This document shows positions 32,513-45,032 of a DNA stretch of 64,000 bases, in pieces. Within the stretch, counting starts at the first letter, position 1; each line of letters starts with the position of its first letter. The notes beneath the pieces are model-generated. The model ran no database searches and was not told the DNA's origin. It worked only from the letters and a program-made list of their open reading frames with translations. Source of the DNA: Antedon mediterranea (Eukaryota; Echinodermata; Crinoidea; Comatulida; Antedonidae); contig NC_092677.1 in the NCBI RefSeq assembly GCF_964355755.1, positions 129,001 to 193,000 on the forward strand, written 5' to 3'. The position numbers were made by a program, and so were the translations under genes.

Positions 32513-33050
32513 TTACTAGCTAATAAATAAGTCTAGGCCTAGGCTGCCTAACTAGCTAGCTCTATGTATTCTAGTTAGGGCCTAGACTAGTTTATTAGGC
32601 CTTTGTTTAGGCTGATTAGGCCTGCCTAGTCCTAGTTAAATAAATAGGCATATAACCAGGCTCAGTCTAAACACTCTAGGCCTATATGAGACCTGTGCTA
32701 TTAATTATAGGACTAGACCTAGGGCCTTGCTAGCTAGCCAGCAGAATGGTCTAGAGAGGCATAAGCCTAGCTAGGGATAGGCTGGGGAGTCATAGACAGC
32801 CTATCTATATAAAATATTATTATTTCATTGCTAATGCCAAGGTATTATTTAGGCCTGTTTATTTTCAGGTTGAAAGCAATGGATAAAGAGAGATTCAATT
32901 CTACAACAAAAGAGACAAAAGTCAAACTCAAACTGATAATTAACAATGTTTCCAGTTAATTAATGTTAATTATTTTAATAGATTGTAGTGACCCTAACTA
33001 CCTTACTGTTTGTGTATGGCTGTAATATTATATTAAATGTCATCACAATT
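32513..33050. other. Spacer before the satellite
   Basis: The TAGGCCTA cluster continues to about 32770, followed by ordinary AT-rich sequence. No gene seen. Confidence 0.5.
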
Positions 33051-34860
33051 AGTAAGGTTGTGAGGCTTCACAATTTCAAACAACTTTTCTTGTGTCTCTT
33101 CTTCATGTGGATGGATTAAAAAATACTGTGAGTATTGTACACTCTTTATATGAATATATCATCAATCACAATATCAAATATGATCAGTGTAGTCAAAATT
33201 TGATAACTTAGCATGAATCTTTTAATATCTACATCATCAATAATTAATATTAATATAAATCTACATCACAATGTTGGATATGATCTTTGTAGTCAAAATT
33301 TGATAACTGAGCACGCATCTTTTAATAACTACCTTATCAATAACTATTAATAATGTCCTATATCACAATGTAGGATATGATCAGTGTTAGTCATAATTTG
33401 ATAACTGAGCACGCATCTTTTAATATCTACCTCATCAATAATTAATATTAATATCATATATCACATTGTTGGATATGATCAGTGAAGTCAGAATTTGATA
33501 ACTGAGCACGCATCTTTTAATATATACCTTATCAATGACTATTAATAATATCCTATATCACAATGTTGGATATGATTAGTGATTAGATAAATGAGCACGC
33601 ATCTTTCAATATCTATTTCATCAATAATTATTATTAATAATTTATATCACATTGCTGGATATGATCAGTGTAGTCATAATTTGATAACTGAGCACGCATC
33701 TTTCAATATCTATTTCATCAATAATTATTTGTATTTTGTATTTGTATTTTTGTATTTGTATTATAATAATTATTATTAATAATTTATATCACATTGTTCG
33801 ATATGATCAGTGTGGTCATAATTTGATAACTGAGCACGCATCTTTCAATATCTATTTCATCAATAATTATTATTAATAATTTATATCACATTGCTGGATA
33901 TGATCAGTGTAGTCATAATTTGATAACTGAGCATACATCTTTAAAAATCTACCTCATTAATAATTAATATTAATAATCTATATCACACTGTTGGGTATGA
34001 TCTGTTTAGTTTTTTAATATCTACCTTATCAATAACTATTAATAATATCCTATATCACAATGTTGGATATGATCAGTGTAGTCATAGTTTGATAACTGTG
34101 AGCATACATATTTTAATATCTACCTCATCAATAATTATTATTAATAATCTATATCACAATGTTGGATATGATTAGTGTAGTCATAATTTGATAACTGAGC
34201 ACGCATCTTTCAATATCTATTTCATCAATAATTATTATTAATAATTTATATCACATTGTTGGATATGATCAGTGTAGTCATAATTTGATAACTGAGCAAA
34301 AATCTTTTAATATCTACCTCATCAATAATTAATATTAATAATCTATATCACATTGTTCGATATGATCAGTGTAGTCATAATTTGATAACTGAGCACGCAT
34401 CTTTCAATATCTACCTCATCAATAATTAATATTAATATCATATATCACATTGTTCGATATGATCAGTGTAGTCATAATTTGATAACTGAGCACGCATCTT
34501 TTAAAATCTACCTCATCAATAATTAATATTAATAATCATATCGCATTGTTCAATATGATCAGTGTAGTCATAAATTGATAACTGAGCAAAAATCTTTTAA
34601 TATCTGCATCATCAATTAATATTAATAATCTATATCAAACTGTTGGATATGATCTGTTTAGTTTTTTAATATCTACCTTTTCCAAAATAATATTCTATAT
34701 CACAATGTTGGATATGATCAGTGTAATCATAGTTTGAACTACCTCAACAATAATTAATATTAATTGTCTATATACCAATATCAAATATCAGTGTAGGCCT
34801 AGTCATTTGATAACTGAGCATGCATCATTTTATATCTGCTTCAAATATTAATATTGTCCT
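33050..34860. repeat. Satellite, about 100-bp unit, left block (one orientation)
   Basis: About 17 diverged units built on GGATATGATCAGTGTAGTCA, TTTGATAACTGAGCACGCAT and CATCAATAATTAATATTAAT. These are reverse complements of the units at 37100-42620. Divergence and indels are higher here than in the right block. Confidence 0.93.
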
Positions 34861-34864
34861 AATA

Positions 34865-36400
34865 TAATAAGTGGTTTGAAGGATTTTTGCAGATGGCCTT
34901 TTTTGCATTGTAAAGTTTACACTTTAAAATCTGTCAATTTATCCAAAAAGGTCAAACTTTGACCTATTTCAATAAAATCATTTCATAAGTTGTCTTCTTT
35001 TATAGTTTTAGTGATAATCAATATTAAGTGGTTTTTTACCCCAAAAAAGTCAAACCTAGAGCTATTTTAATAAAATTATTTCATAAATTGTCTTCTTTTA
35101 TAGTTCTAGTAGTGATATAATCAATATTAAGTGGTTTGGATGATGTTTGTGGGGTGTTTTTTAAAAGTTTGCACAGTTTACATGGTAAAATGTGTCAATT
35201 TATTCCTAGAGCTATTTCAATAAAATTATTTCATAATCACCCCAAAAATGTCAAACCTAGAACTATTTTAATAAAATTATTTCATAAATTGTCTTCTTTT
35301 ATAGTTCTAGTAGTGGTATAATCAGTATTCAATTGTTTGAATGATGTTTGTGGGGTATTTTTTAAAGTTTGCATTAAGTTTACGCAGTTTACATGGTAAA
35401 ATCTATCAATTATCCAAAATTGACATTTTTCACCCTAAAAAATCAAACCTAGAGCTATTTCAATAAAATGATTTCATAAATTGTCCTCTTTTATAGTTTT
35501 AATAATGATATAATCAATATTAAGTGGTTTGAATGATGTTTGTGGGTGTTTTTTTAAAGTTTGCATTAAGTTTACGCAGTTGAAATGGTGAAATCTGTAA
35601 ATTTATCCAAAATTGGCATTTTCACCCTAAAAAATCAAACTTAGAGCTATTTCTATTAAATTATTTTATAAATTGTCCTCTTTTATAGTTCTTGTAGTGC
35701 TATAATCAGTATTAAGTGGTTTGAATAATGTTTGTGGGGTGTTTTTTTTAAGTTTGCATTAAGTTTACGCAGTTTACGTGGTAAAATCTGTAAATTTATC
35801 CAAAATTGACATTTTTTACCCAAAAAATTCAAACCTAGAGCTATTTCAATAAAATTATTTCATAAATTGTCCTCTTTTATAGTTCTTGTAGTGGTATAAT
35901 CAATATTAAGTGGTTTAGATGATGTTTGTGGGGTGTTTTTTTTAAAGTTTGCACAGTTCACATGGTAAAATCTGTCAATTTATCCAATATTGACGTTTTC
36001 ACTCCAAAAAAGTCAAACCTAGAGCTATTTCAATAACATTATTTCATAAATTGTCTTCTTTTATAGTTCTAGTAGTGCTATAATCAGTATTCAATTGTTT
36101 GAATGATGTTTGTGGGGTATTTTTTAAAGTTTGCATTAAGTTTACGAAGTTTAAATGGTAAAATCTGTCAATTTATCCAAAAATTGATATTTTTCACCCG
36201 AAAAAATCAAACCTAGAGCTATTTCAATAAAATGATTTCATAAATTGTCCTCTTTTATAGTTCTTGTAGTGGTATAATCAATATTAAGTTGTTTGGATGA
36301 TGTTTGTGGGTGTTTTTTTAAAGTTTGCATTACGTTTACGCAGTTTAAATGGTAAAATCTGTAAATTTATCCAAAATTGACATTTTAAAACACGAACTAG
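34865..36400. repeat. About 190-bp tandem array
   Basis: Eight or nine diverged units starting near 34871, 35131, 35333, 35524, 35717, 35909, 36096 and 36287. They share GATGATGTTTGTGGGGT, TCAAACCTAGAGCTATTTC and TTTCATAAATTGTC. There is no relation to the neighbouring 97-bp satellite that I can see. Confidence 0.9.
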
Positions 36401-37095
36401 GTTGTAAAAAGTGAAGGAAGTCATTATATTTTATTATTGTTTGGTCTACCCATAGTTATAGCAGGGTTATAGGTAATAAAGGATGCCTATCATAGTCAAA
36501 TGGCAATAACTGATTAGCCGAGACCAATGACATTTAAAACAACTCCTACTTAAAATTCCCTACTTATACAGTACAGCAGCTTTTTGATTGGCTGCAAGTT
36601 TAGTTTTCTGTTCGTTCATCAGAAATGGTATACATAATTATTAATCAATAAGATTACTGGATTTCTTTAGTATTTCTGACACATTTCCAATCTTAATTGA
36701 ATTATTAATGTAATGGAAATTGGTCATAGGCCTATTATAGCAACATATCATTTCTGGAAGAGTATTACGGTCTGTATAGATCGATGTTAAAACACACGTC
36801 CTCATTTATCAAATAATTCATTCACTGCACATTTATTCTGTTAAGAAGAACTGGGACCCTCAATAGAAGCCAAAGCATGTCTCATGATGGCCTCTACAAT
36901 ACATATCAAACATAAAAAGATATGGAATATTTTTATTTTTACAACGGCACACGTTCATCATAAACGATGCGTTCTTAAAAGTATAAATTTAAACAGCAAA
37001 CGGATACAAATCAATAGGGTGATTAGGAACAAAAGAATAACACATTTTCAAAACCCATCGACTCGATCTCTTGTATACAGTAAATCTAACAAAAT
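36400..37095. other. Unique spacer between the two opposed satellite blocks
   Basis: About 700 bp without tandem structure. It holds an 80-codon plus-strand frame (36884-37126) with no recognisable domain, which runs into the satellite and is probably chance. Confidence 0.5.
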
Positions 37096-40000
37096 CACAC
37101 TGATCATATCCAACATTAAGTATTAATAATTATTATTGATTAGGTAGATAATAAAAGATGCGTTATATCAATTTATGAATACACAGATCATATCCAACAA
37201 TGTGATATAGATTATTAATAATAATTTTTGATGAGGTAGATATTTAAAGATGCGTGCTCAGTTATCAAATTATGACTACACTGATCATATCCAACAATGT
37301 GATATAAGACATTAATAATAATTATTGATGAAATAGATATTTAAAGATGCGTGCTCAGTTATCAAATGACGACTACACTGATCATATCCAACAATGTGAT
37401 ATATGATATTAATATGAATTATTGATGCGGTAGATATTGAAAGATGCGTGCTCAGTTATCAAATTCTGACTACACTGATCATATCCAACAATGTGATATA
37501 TGATATTAATATAAATTATTAATGAGGTAGATATTTAAAGATACGTGATCAGTTATCAAATTCTGACTACACTGATCATATCCAACAATGTGATATATGA
37601 TATTAATATAAATTATTAATGAGGTAGATATTGAAAGATACGTGATCAGTTATCAAATGACGACTACACTGATCATATCCAACAATGTGATATAGATTAT
37701 TAATATTAATTAATGATGTGGTAGATATTAAAAGATGCGTGCTCAGTTATCAAATTCTGAATATACTGATCATATCCAACAATGTGATATACGATATTAA
37801 TATAAATTATTAATGAGGTAGATATTGACAGATACGTGATCAGTTATCAAATGACGACTACACTGATCATATCCAACAATGTGATATATGATATTAATAT
37901 GAATTATTGATGCGGTAGATATTGAAAGACGCGTGCTCAGTTATCAAATTCTGACTACACAGATCATATCCAACAATGTGATATATGATATTAATATAAA
38001 TTATTATTGAGGTAGATATTAAAAAATACGTGCTCAGTTATCAAATTATGACTACACTGATCATATCCAACAATGTGATATATGATATTAATATTAATTA
38101 ATGATAAGGTAGATATTGAAAGATACGTGATCAGTTATCAAATGACGACTACACTGATCATATCCAACAATGTGATATATGATATTAATATAAATTATTG
38201 ATGACGTAGATATTAAAAGATGCGTGCTCAGTTATCAAATTCTGACTACACTGATCATATCCAACAATGTGATATATGATATTAATATAAATTATTAATG
38301 AGGTAGATATTAAAAGATGCGTGCTCAGTTATCAAATTCTGACTACACTGATCGTATCCAACAATGTGATATATGATATTAATATAAATTATTAATGAGG
38401 TAGATATTGAAAGATGCGTGCTCAGTTATCAAATTCTGACTACACTGATCATATCCAACAATGTGATATATGATATTAATATAAATTATTATTGAGGTAG
38501 ATATTAAAAGATACGTGCTCAGTTATCAAATTCTGACTACACTGATCATATCCAACAATGTGATATATGATATTAATATAAATTATTAATGAGGTAGATA
38601 TTAAAAGATACGTGATCAGTTATCAAATGACGACTACACTGATCATATCCAACAATGTGATATGATATTAATATGAATTATTGATGCGGTAGATATTGAA
38701 AGACGCGTGCTCAGTTATCAAATTCTGACTACAGAGATCATATTCAACAATGTGATATATGATATTAATATAAATTATTATTGAGGTAGATATTAAAAAA
38801 TACGTGCTCAGTTATCAAATTATGACTACACTGATCATATCCAACAATGTGATATATGATATTAATATTAATTAATGATGAGGTAGATATTGAAAGATAC
38901 GTGCTCAGTTATCAAATGACGACTACACTGATCATATCCAACAATGTGATATATGATATTAATATAAATTATTATTGAGGTAGATATTAAAAGATACGTG
39001 CTCAGTTATCAAATTCTGACTACACTGATCATATCCAACAATGTGATATATGATATTAATATAAATTATTAATGAGGTAGATATTAAAAGATACGTGCTC
39101 AGTTATCAAATTCTGACTACACTGATCATATCCAACAATGTGATATATGATATTAATATAAATTATTAATGAGGTAGATATTTAAAGATGCGTGCTCAGT
39201 TATCAAATTACGACTACACTGATCATATCCAACAATGTGATATATGATATTAATATAAATTATTAATGAGGTAGATATTTAAAGATGCGTGCTCAGTTAT
39301 CAAATTCTGACTACACTGATCATATCCAACAATGTGATATATGATATTAATATAAATTATTATTGAGGTAGATATTAAAAGATACGTGCTCAGTTATCAA
39401 ATTCTGACTACACTGATCATATCCAACAATGTGATATATGATATTAATATAAATTATTAATGAGGTAGATATTTAAAGATGCGTGCTCAGTTATCAAATT
39501 ACGACTACACTGATCATATCCAACAATGTGATATATGATATTAATATAAATTATTATTGAGGTAGATATTAAAAGATACGTGCTCAGTTATCAAATTCTG
39601 ACTACACTGATCATATCCAACAATGTGATATATGATATTAATATAAATTATTAATGAGGTAGATATTTAAAGATGCGTGCTCAGTTATCAAATTACGACT
39701 ACACTGATCATATCCAACAATGTGATATATGATATTAATATAAATTATTATTGAGGTAGATATTAAAAGATACGTGCTCAGTTATCAAATTCTGACTACA
39801 CTGATCATATCCAACAATGTGATATATGATATTAATATAAATTATTAATGAGGTAGATATTAAAAGATACGTGCTCAGTTATCAAATTCTGACTACACTG
39901 ATCATATCCAACAATGTGATATATGATATTAATATAAATTATTAATGAGGTAGATATTTAAAGATGCGTGCTCAGTTATCAAATGACGACTACACTGATC

Positions 40001-42625
40001 ATATCCAACAATGTGATATATGATATTAATATAAATTATTAATGAGGTAGATATTGAAAGACGCGTGCTCAGTTATCAAATTCTGACTACACTGATCATA
40101 TCCAACAATGTGATATATGATATTAATATAAATTATTATTGAGGTAGATATTAAAAGATACGTGCTCAGTTATCAAATTCTGACTACACTGATCATATCC
40201 AACAATGTGATATATGATATTAATATAAATTATTAATGAGGTAGATATTTAAAGATGCGTGCTCAGTTATCAAATTACGACTACACTGATCATATCCAAC
40301 AATGTGATATATGATATTAATATAAATTATTATTGAGGTAGATATTAAAAGATACGTGCTCAGTTATCAAATTCTGACTACACTGATCATATCCAACAAT
40401 GTGATATATGATATTAATATAAATTATTAATGAGGTAGATATTTAAAGATGCGTGCTCAGTTATCAAATTACGACTACACTGATCATATCCAACAATGTG
40501 ATATATGATATTAATATAAATTATTATTGAGGTAGTAGATATTGAAAGATGCGTGCTCAGTTATCAAATTAGGACTGCACTCATCATATTCAACAATGTG
40601 ATATAGGATATTAATAATAATTCTTAATGAGGTAGATATTGAAAGATACGTCCTCAGTCATCAAATTCTGACTACACCACGGATCATATCCAACAATGTG
40701 ATATATGATATTAATATAAATTATTAATGAGGTAGATATTGAAAGATGCGTGCTCAGTTATCAAATTCTGACTACACTGATCATATCCAACAATGTGATA
40801 TATGATATTAATATAAATTATTAATGAGGTAGATATTAACAGATACGTGATCAGTTATCAAATGACGACTACACTGATCATATCCAACAATGTGATATAT
40901 GATATTAATATAAATTATTAATGAGGTAGATATTGACAGATACGTGATCAGTTATCAAATGACGACTACACTGATCCTATCCAACAATGTGATATATGAT
41001 ATTAATATGAATTATTGATGCGGTAGATATTGAAAGATGCGTGCTCAGTTATCAAATTCTGACTACACTGATCATATCCAACAATGTGATATATGATATT
41101 AATATAAATTATTATTGAGGTAGATATTAAAAGATACGTGCTCAGTTATCAAATTATGACTACACTGATCATATCCAACAATGTGATATATGATATTAAT
41201 ATTAATTAATGATGTGGTAGATATTGAAAGATACGTGATCAGTTATCAAATTCTGACTACACTGATCATATCCAACAATGTGATATATGATATTAATATA
41301 AATTATTGATGACGTAGATATTAAAAGATGCGTGCTCAGTTATCAAATTCTGACTACACTGATCATATCCAACAATGTGATATATGATATTAATATAAAT
41401 TATTAATGAGGTAGATATTAAAAGATGCGTGCTCAGTTATCAAATTCTGACTACACTGATCATATCCAACAATGTGATATATGATATTAATATAAATTAT
41501 TAATGAGGTAGATATTGAAAGATGCGTGCTCAGTTATCAAATTCTGACTACACTGATCATATCCAACAATGTGATATATGATATTAATATAAATTATTAA
41601 TGAGGTAGATATTAAAAGATGCGTGCTCAGTTATCAAATTCTGACTACACTGATCATATCCAACAATGTGATATATGATATTAATATAAATTATTATTGA
41701 GGTAGATATTAAAAGATACGTGCTCAGTTATCAAATTCTGACTACACTGATCATATCCAACAATGTGATATATGATATTAATATAAATTATTAATGAGGT
41801 AGATATTTAAAGATGCGTGCTCAGTTATCAAATTACGACTACACTGATCATATCATCAACAATGTGATATATGATATTAATATAAATTATTAATGAGGTA
41901 GATATTTAAAGATGCGTGCTCAGTTATCAAATTACGACTACACTGATCATATCATCAACAATGTGATATATGATATTAATATAAATTATTAATGAGGTAG
42001 ATATTAAAAGATGCGTGCTCAGTTATCAAATTCTGACTACACTGATCATATCCAACAATGTGATATATGATATTAATATAAATTATTATTGAGGTAGATA
42101 TTAAAGGATACGTGCTCAGTTATCAAATTCTGACTACACTGATCATATCCAACAATGTGATATATGATATTAATATAAATTATTAATGAGGTAGATATTT
42201 AAAGATGCGTGCTCAGTTATCAAATTACGACTACACTGATCATATCCAACAATGTGATATAGATTATTTATATTAATTTTGATGCGGTAGATATTTAAAG
42301 ATGCGTGCTCAGTTATCAAATGACGACTACACTGATCATATCCAACAATGTGATATAGATTATTAATAATAATTATTGATGATGTAGATATTAAAAGATA
42401 CGTGCTCAGTTATCAAATTATGACTACACTGACCATATCCAACAATGTGATATATGATATTAATATTAAAATTGATGACGTAGATTCTAAAAGATGCGTG
42501 CTCAGTTATCAAATTATGACTACACTCATCATATGCAACAACGTGATATAAATTATTAATAATAATTATTGATGAGGTAGATGTGAGATGCGTGCTCAGT
42601 TATCAAATTGTAACTACACTGATCA
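37095..42625. repeat. Satellite, 97-bp unit, right block of about 57 units
   Basis: Units read CAACAATGTGATATATGATA, TTAATATAAATTATTAATGA, GGTAGATATTAAAAGATGCG, TGCTCAGTTATCAAATTCTG and ACTACACTGATCATATC. Middle units are very similar, with alternating variants (TTAATGAGG/TTATTGAGG, GATGCG/GATACG, TTCTGAC/TTACGAC/TGACGAC). Multi-unit blocks recur, a sign of higher-order amplification. Units at both edges are more diverged. Confidence 0.96.
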
Positions 42626-42979
42626 TAATACTGTACACATAGTCCTTATGCAATTAGACATTGATTTAGTAGTACTACATATCATTTGTTAAATTAAGAA
42701 TGTTGTTTCTGTGTTATTAAAAAACTTATTGAAATTTTTTAAAGTAAAAATATCAGTATTGATACCTATAAATTTGTATATCATAATAACATGCTTGATA
42801 TTATAATAATGTGTTTTTTATTACAACTAAGAAACAATTATGTACGAGGATTATACACACTGATAGCTCTCAGTTATCAAAAAACGACTACACAATATAG
42901 CTCTGTATTTTGTAGAGAAGGATCATCATATTTCCCCAACTTAAACCCTTTTCAATGTTCTCGCGGCGGCGGTAAAAAG
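42625..42979. other. ZNF511 5' flank
   Basis: About 350 bp between the satellite edge and the ZNF511 ATG. The lower part (42930-42979) contains CTCGCGGCGGCGG, the only GC-rich patch nearby, which probably marks the promoter or 5' UTR. Confidence 0.5.
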
Positions 42980-44448
42980 ATGGCAATGCCAAGGAGGAGA
43001 CATGGAGGTTACTATATACCATTACCAAGGAGATATTCACCATGGCATACCTTTTTTGAAGAAGGTGATATACAATGCGCTTCCAGGTCAAAACAAGTGG
43101 GATTTGAAGTATACGTAGGTCTTACCAAAACAAGGTCAGTATAATACTATGAATTAAGAAAGGTGTGTGGCATCGACCCGCAAGTAATTTGGACTGCAAC
43201 TACCAATCACGAGACGTGATGGAAGAACCGAACTGGTTGTGATTGGTCAACTCACCGTGTTTGTGCCCCACACCCAACGTCAAGGAATTGACCAATCACA
43301 AGCGACATTTTTGACTTTCGCGATTGGTAAAATTTATACTTGCGGCGCACATACGTTCTTTCGTTGGGTCCAAGTGTGAACCAAACTCTACGTAATACAG
43401 TTATAATATTTGTTGTGTGTAGTCCTAAGTTAAATAATAATGAGTAAATATAGGCCCAGATACGCATTTTATATAATTGTTTTTGCCATGGGATAAAGTG
43501 TTATACCATAATAATTAAACTGTATATGGTGGTACAACTAAATCATCAATTACTGCATCTTCATTCATTAAATGTTTACTTTTTGTAGGAAAGCAGATTT
43601 CGTATGTCATATTACAGGATGCCATGCTGTCTTTACTAGCGTTAGTGACTTTGAGATGCATTATAATATTTCACATTGGAACGTCTGTAGTCAGTGCAAA
43701 CAATGGTTCCCTAGCAATCATTTACTTAATATTCATTTTCAAGAATGTCATGACTCGTTTTTTGACGTCATGAAACTGAAGGAAAAGATGGTAAGCGATT
43801 AAAATTACTAAAATGAACAAATAAACAAAATTTGTTGTCTAAAGTTTTTGTTGTTATACTGTAGATGCATTCTTCAATTTAGTTTCAGTGTTTGGTTGAA
43901 AGTTGTGATGATAGGTTTATGACTGCAGAAGATCGAACCCTTCACCTTATTCAAGTACACCATTATCCATCCAATTTTGAGTTTAGTAAACCTTCAGATA
44001 AGTGAGTAGTAAATCGTTTATCTCAATGATAGCTACCTGTAACTACTATATTAAATCACACCAAAACATTGTAAAATAGTTTTGTCAAAACTTCCAAAAA
44101 ACAATTTAGTGAAAATAAAAAAATTGCACTTCTCTTAGAAATTCAGGATCTACTGAAAGAAGTGAAATCAACCAACAAGATATCGTCAAGGCAAAAAAGT
44201 TAGTATGAATCTCTTCTGTCAACATACAACTACAGTACATTCTAATTTATGTATTAAATGTGTTTAATTCTACATACATTTACCTACATGACGCTAGTCT
44301 ACATATAGTACGAAAAAAAAAGAAGAGAACATATAACAGGAAAAATACAGTATAAATTAACCAACATCAAATTATTCATTTCAGATTTCCAAGAGAGATT
44401 TGTTTTGGACAAGACAGTGCAAAAAGTTTTTTTGATGAAACATATTAA
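42980..44448 (+). CDS. ZNF511: Zinc finger protein 511 homologue
   Basis: Small C2H2 zinc-finger protein of poorly known function, thought to be nuclear. Exons: 42980-43134, 43589-43790, 43883-44001, 44139-44198, 44385-44448, giving 199 residues in phase. First finger VCHITGCHAVFTSVSDFEMH, then VCSQCKQWFPSNHLLNIHF and CLVESCDDRFMTAEDRTLH: three C2H2-like fingers in the order known for ZNF511. The C-terminal box FPREICFGQDSAKSF is the conserved tail of the family. The frame is open upstream to 42791, but the Met at 42980 follows a GC-rich leader and fits family length. AATAAA at 44697-44702 is a likely poly(A) signal. The gene converges on U2AF1 with about 580 bp between stops. Confidence 0.92.
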
Positions 44449-45032
44449 TTTTTAAAGGCAAAAAATGGTTAAAAAGGAGAGAGAGTGAGTGATGGGAAAA
44501 ATGTACATATAGAACTATTTGCACCAAATGTACAATATTAGTGAGAAACTGTTGAATTCTTACTAAGAAATACACTGACAATTGTATACAAGTGAAACAA
44601 TTTAATGTGCTTAAAAGAATACTTTGTACAACTTTGTGAAGTGAGACAAAAAAACATAAATTATACGATTTGTCCCAAATGCACTGAACTATGCAAAATA
44701 AAATACATATTTTGAAGGAATTGGAAATGTATTTTCTTCGGTTACGGAATAATTATGACAACTAATTGTTCTTGATTCAAAACATTTACCTTTTTCAATA
44801 AAATGACTTAAAAAAAACAAGTAATTTTGATGGAACTGTACAATTTCAAAAAGACCAAATGACTAGAGTAAGTAACTACAGCATGTGCTTGTTGTAAATG
44901 GTAGGTAAGTCTATTAACATTAGAACATGCAATACAATGGCTTGCTGGCTAAACATTATTACACTGTATTGTATAGTTAATACCAGATCCGATTTAAGAT
45001 TGAGAAAACTAACAAAATGTATCACAAAGAAT
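44449..45032. other. Convergent 3' region of ZNF511 and U2AF1
   Basis: Shared 3' flank of two genes facing each other. It holds the ZNF511 AATAAA at 44697. No repeat and no coding frame of note. Confidence 0.55.

Noticed and set aside
37095-42625. Hammerhead ribozyme in the satellite unit (TTGATGAGG...TTGAAAGATG)
   Set aside because: It resembles the CUGAUGA and GAAA boxes only loosely; no paired stem II and no clear cleavage site.
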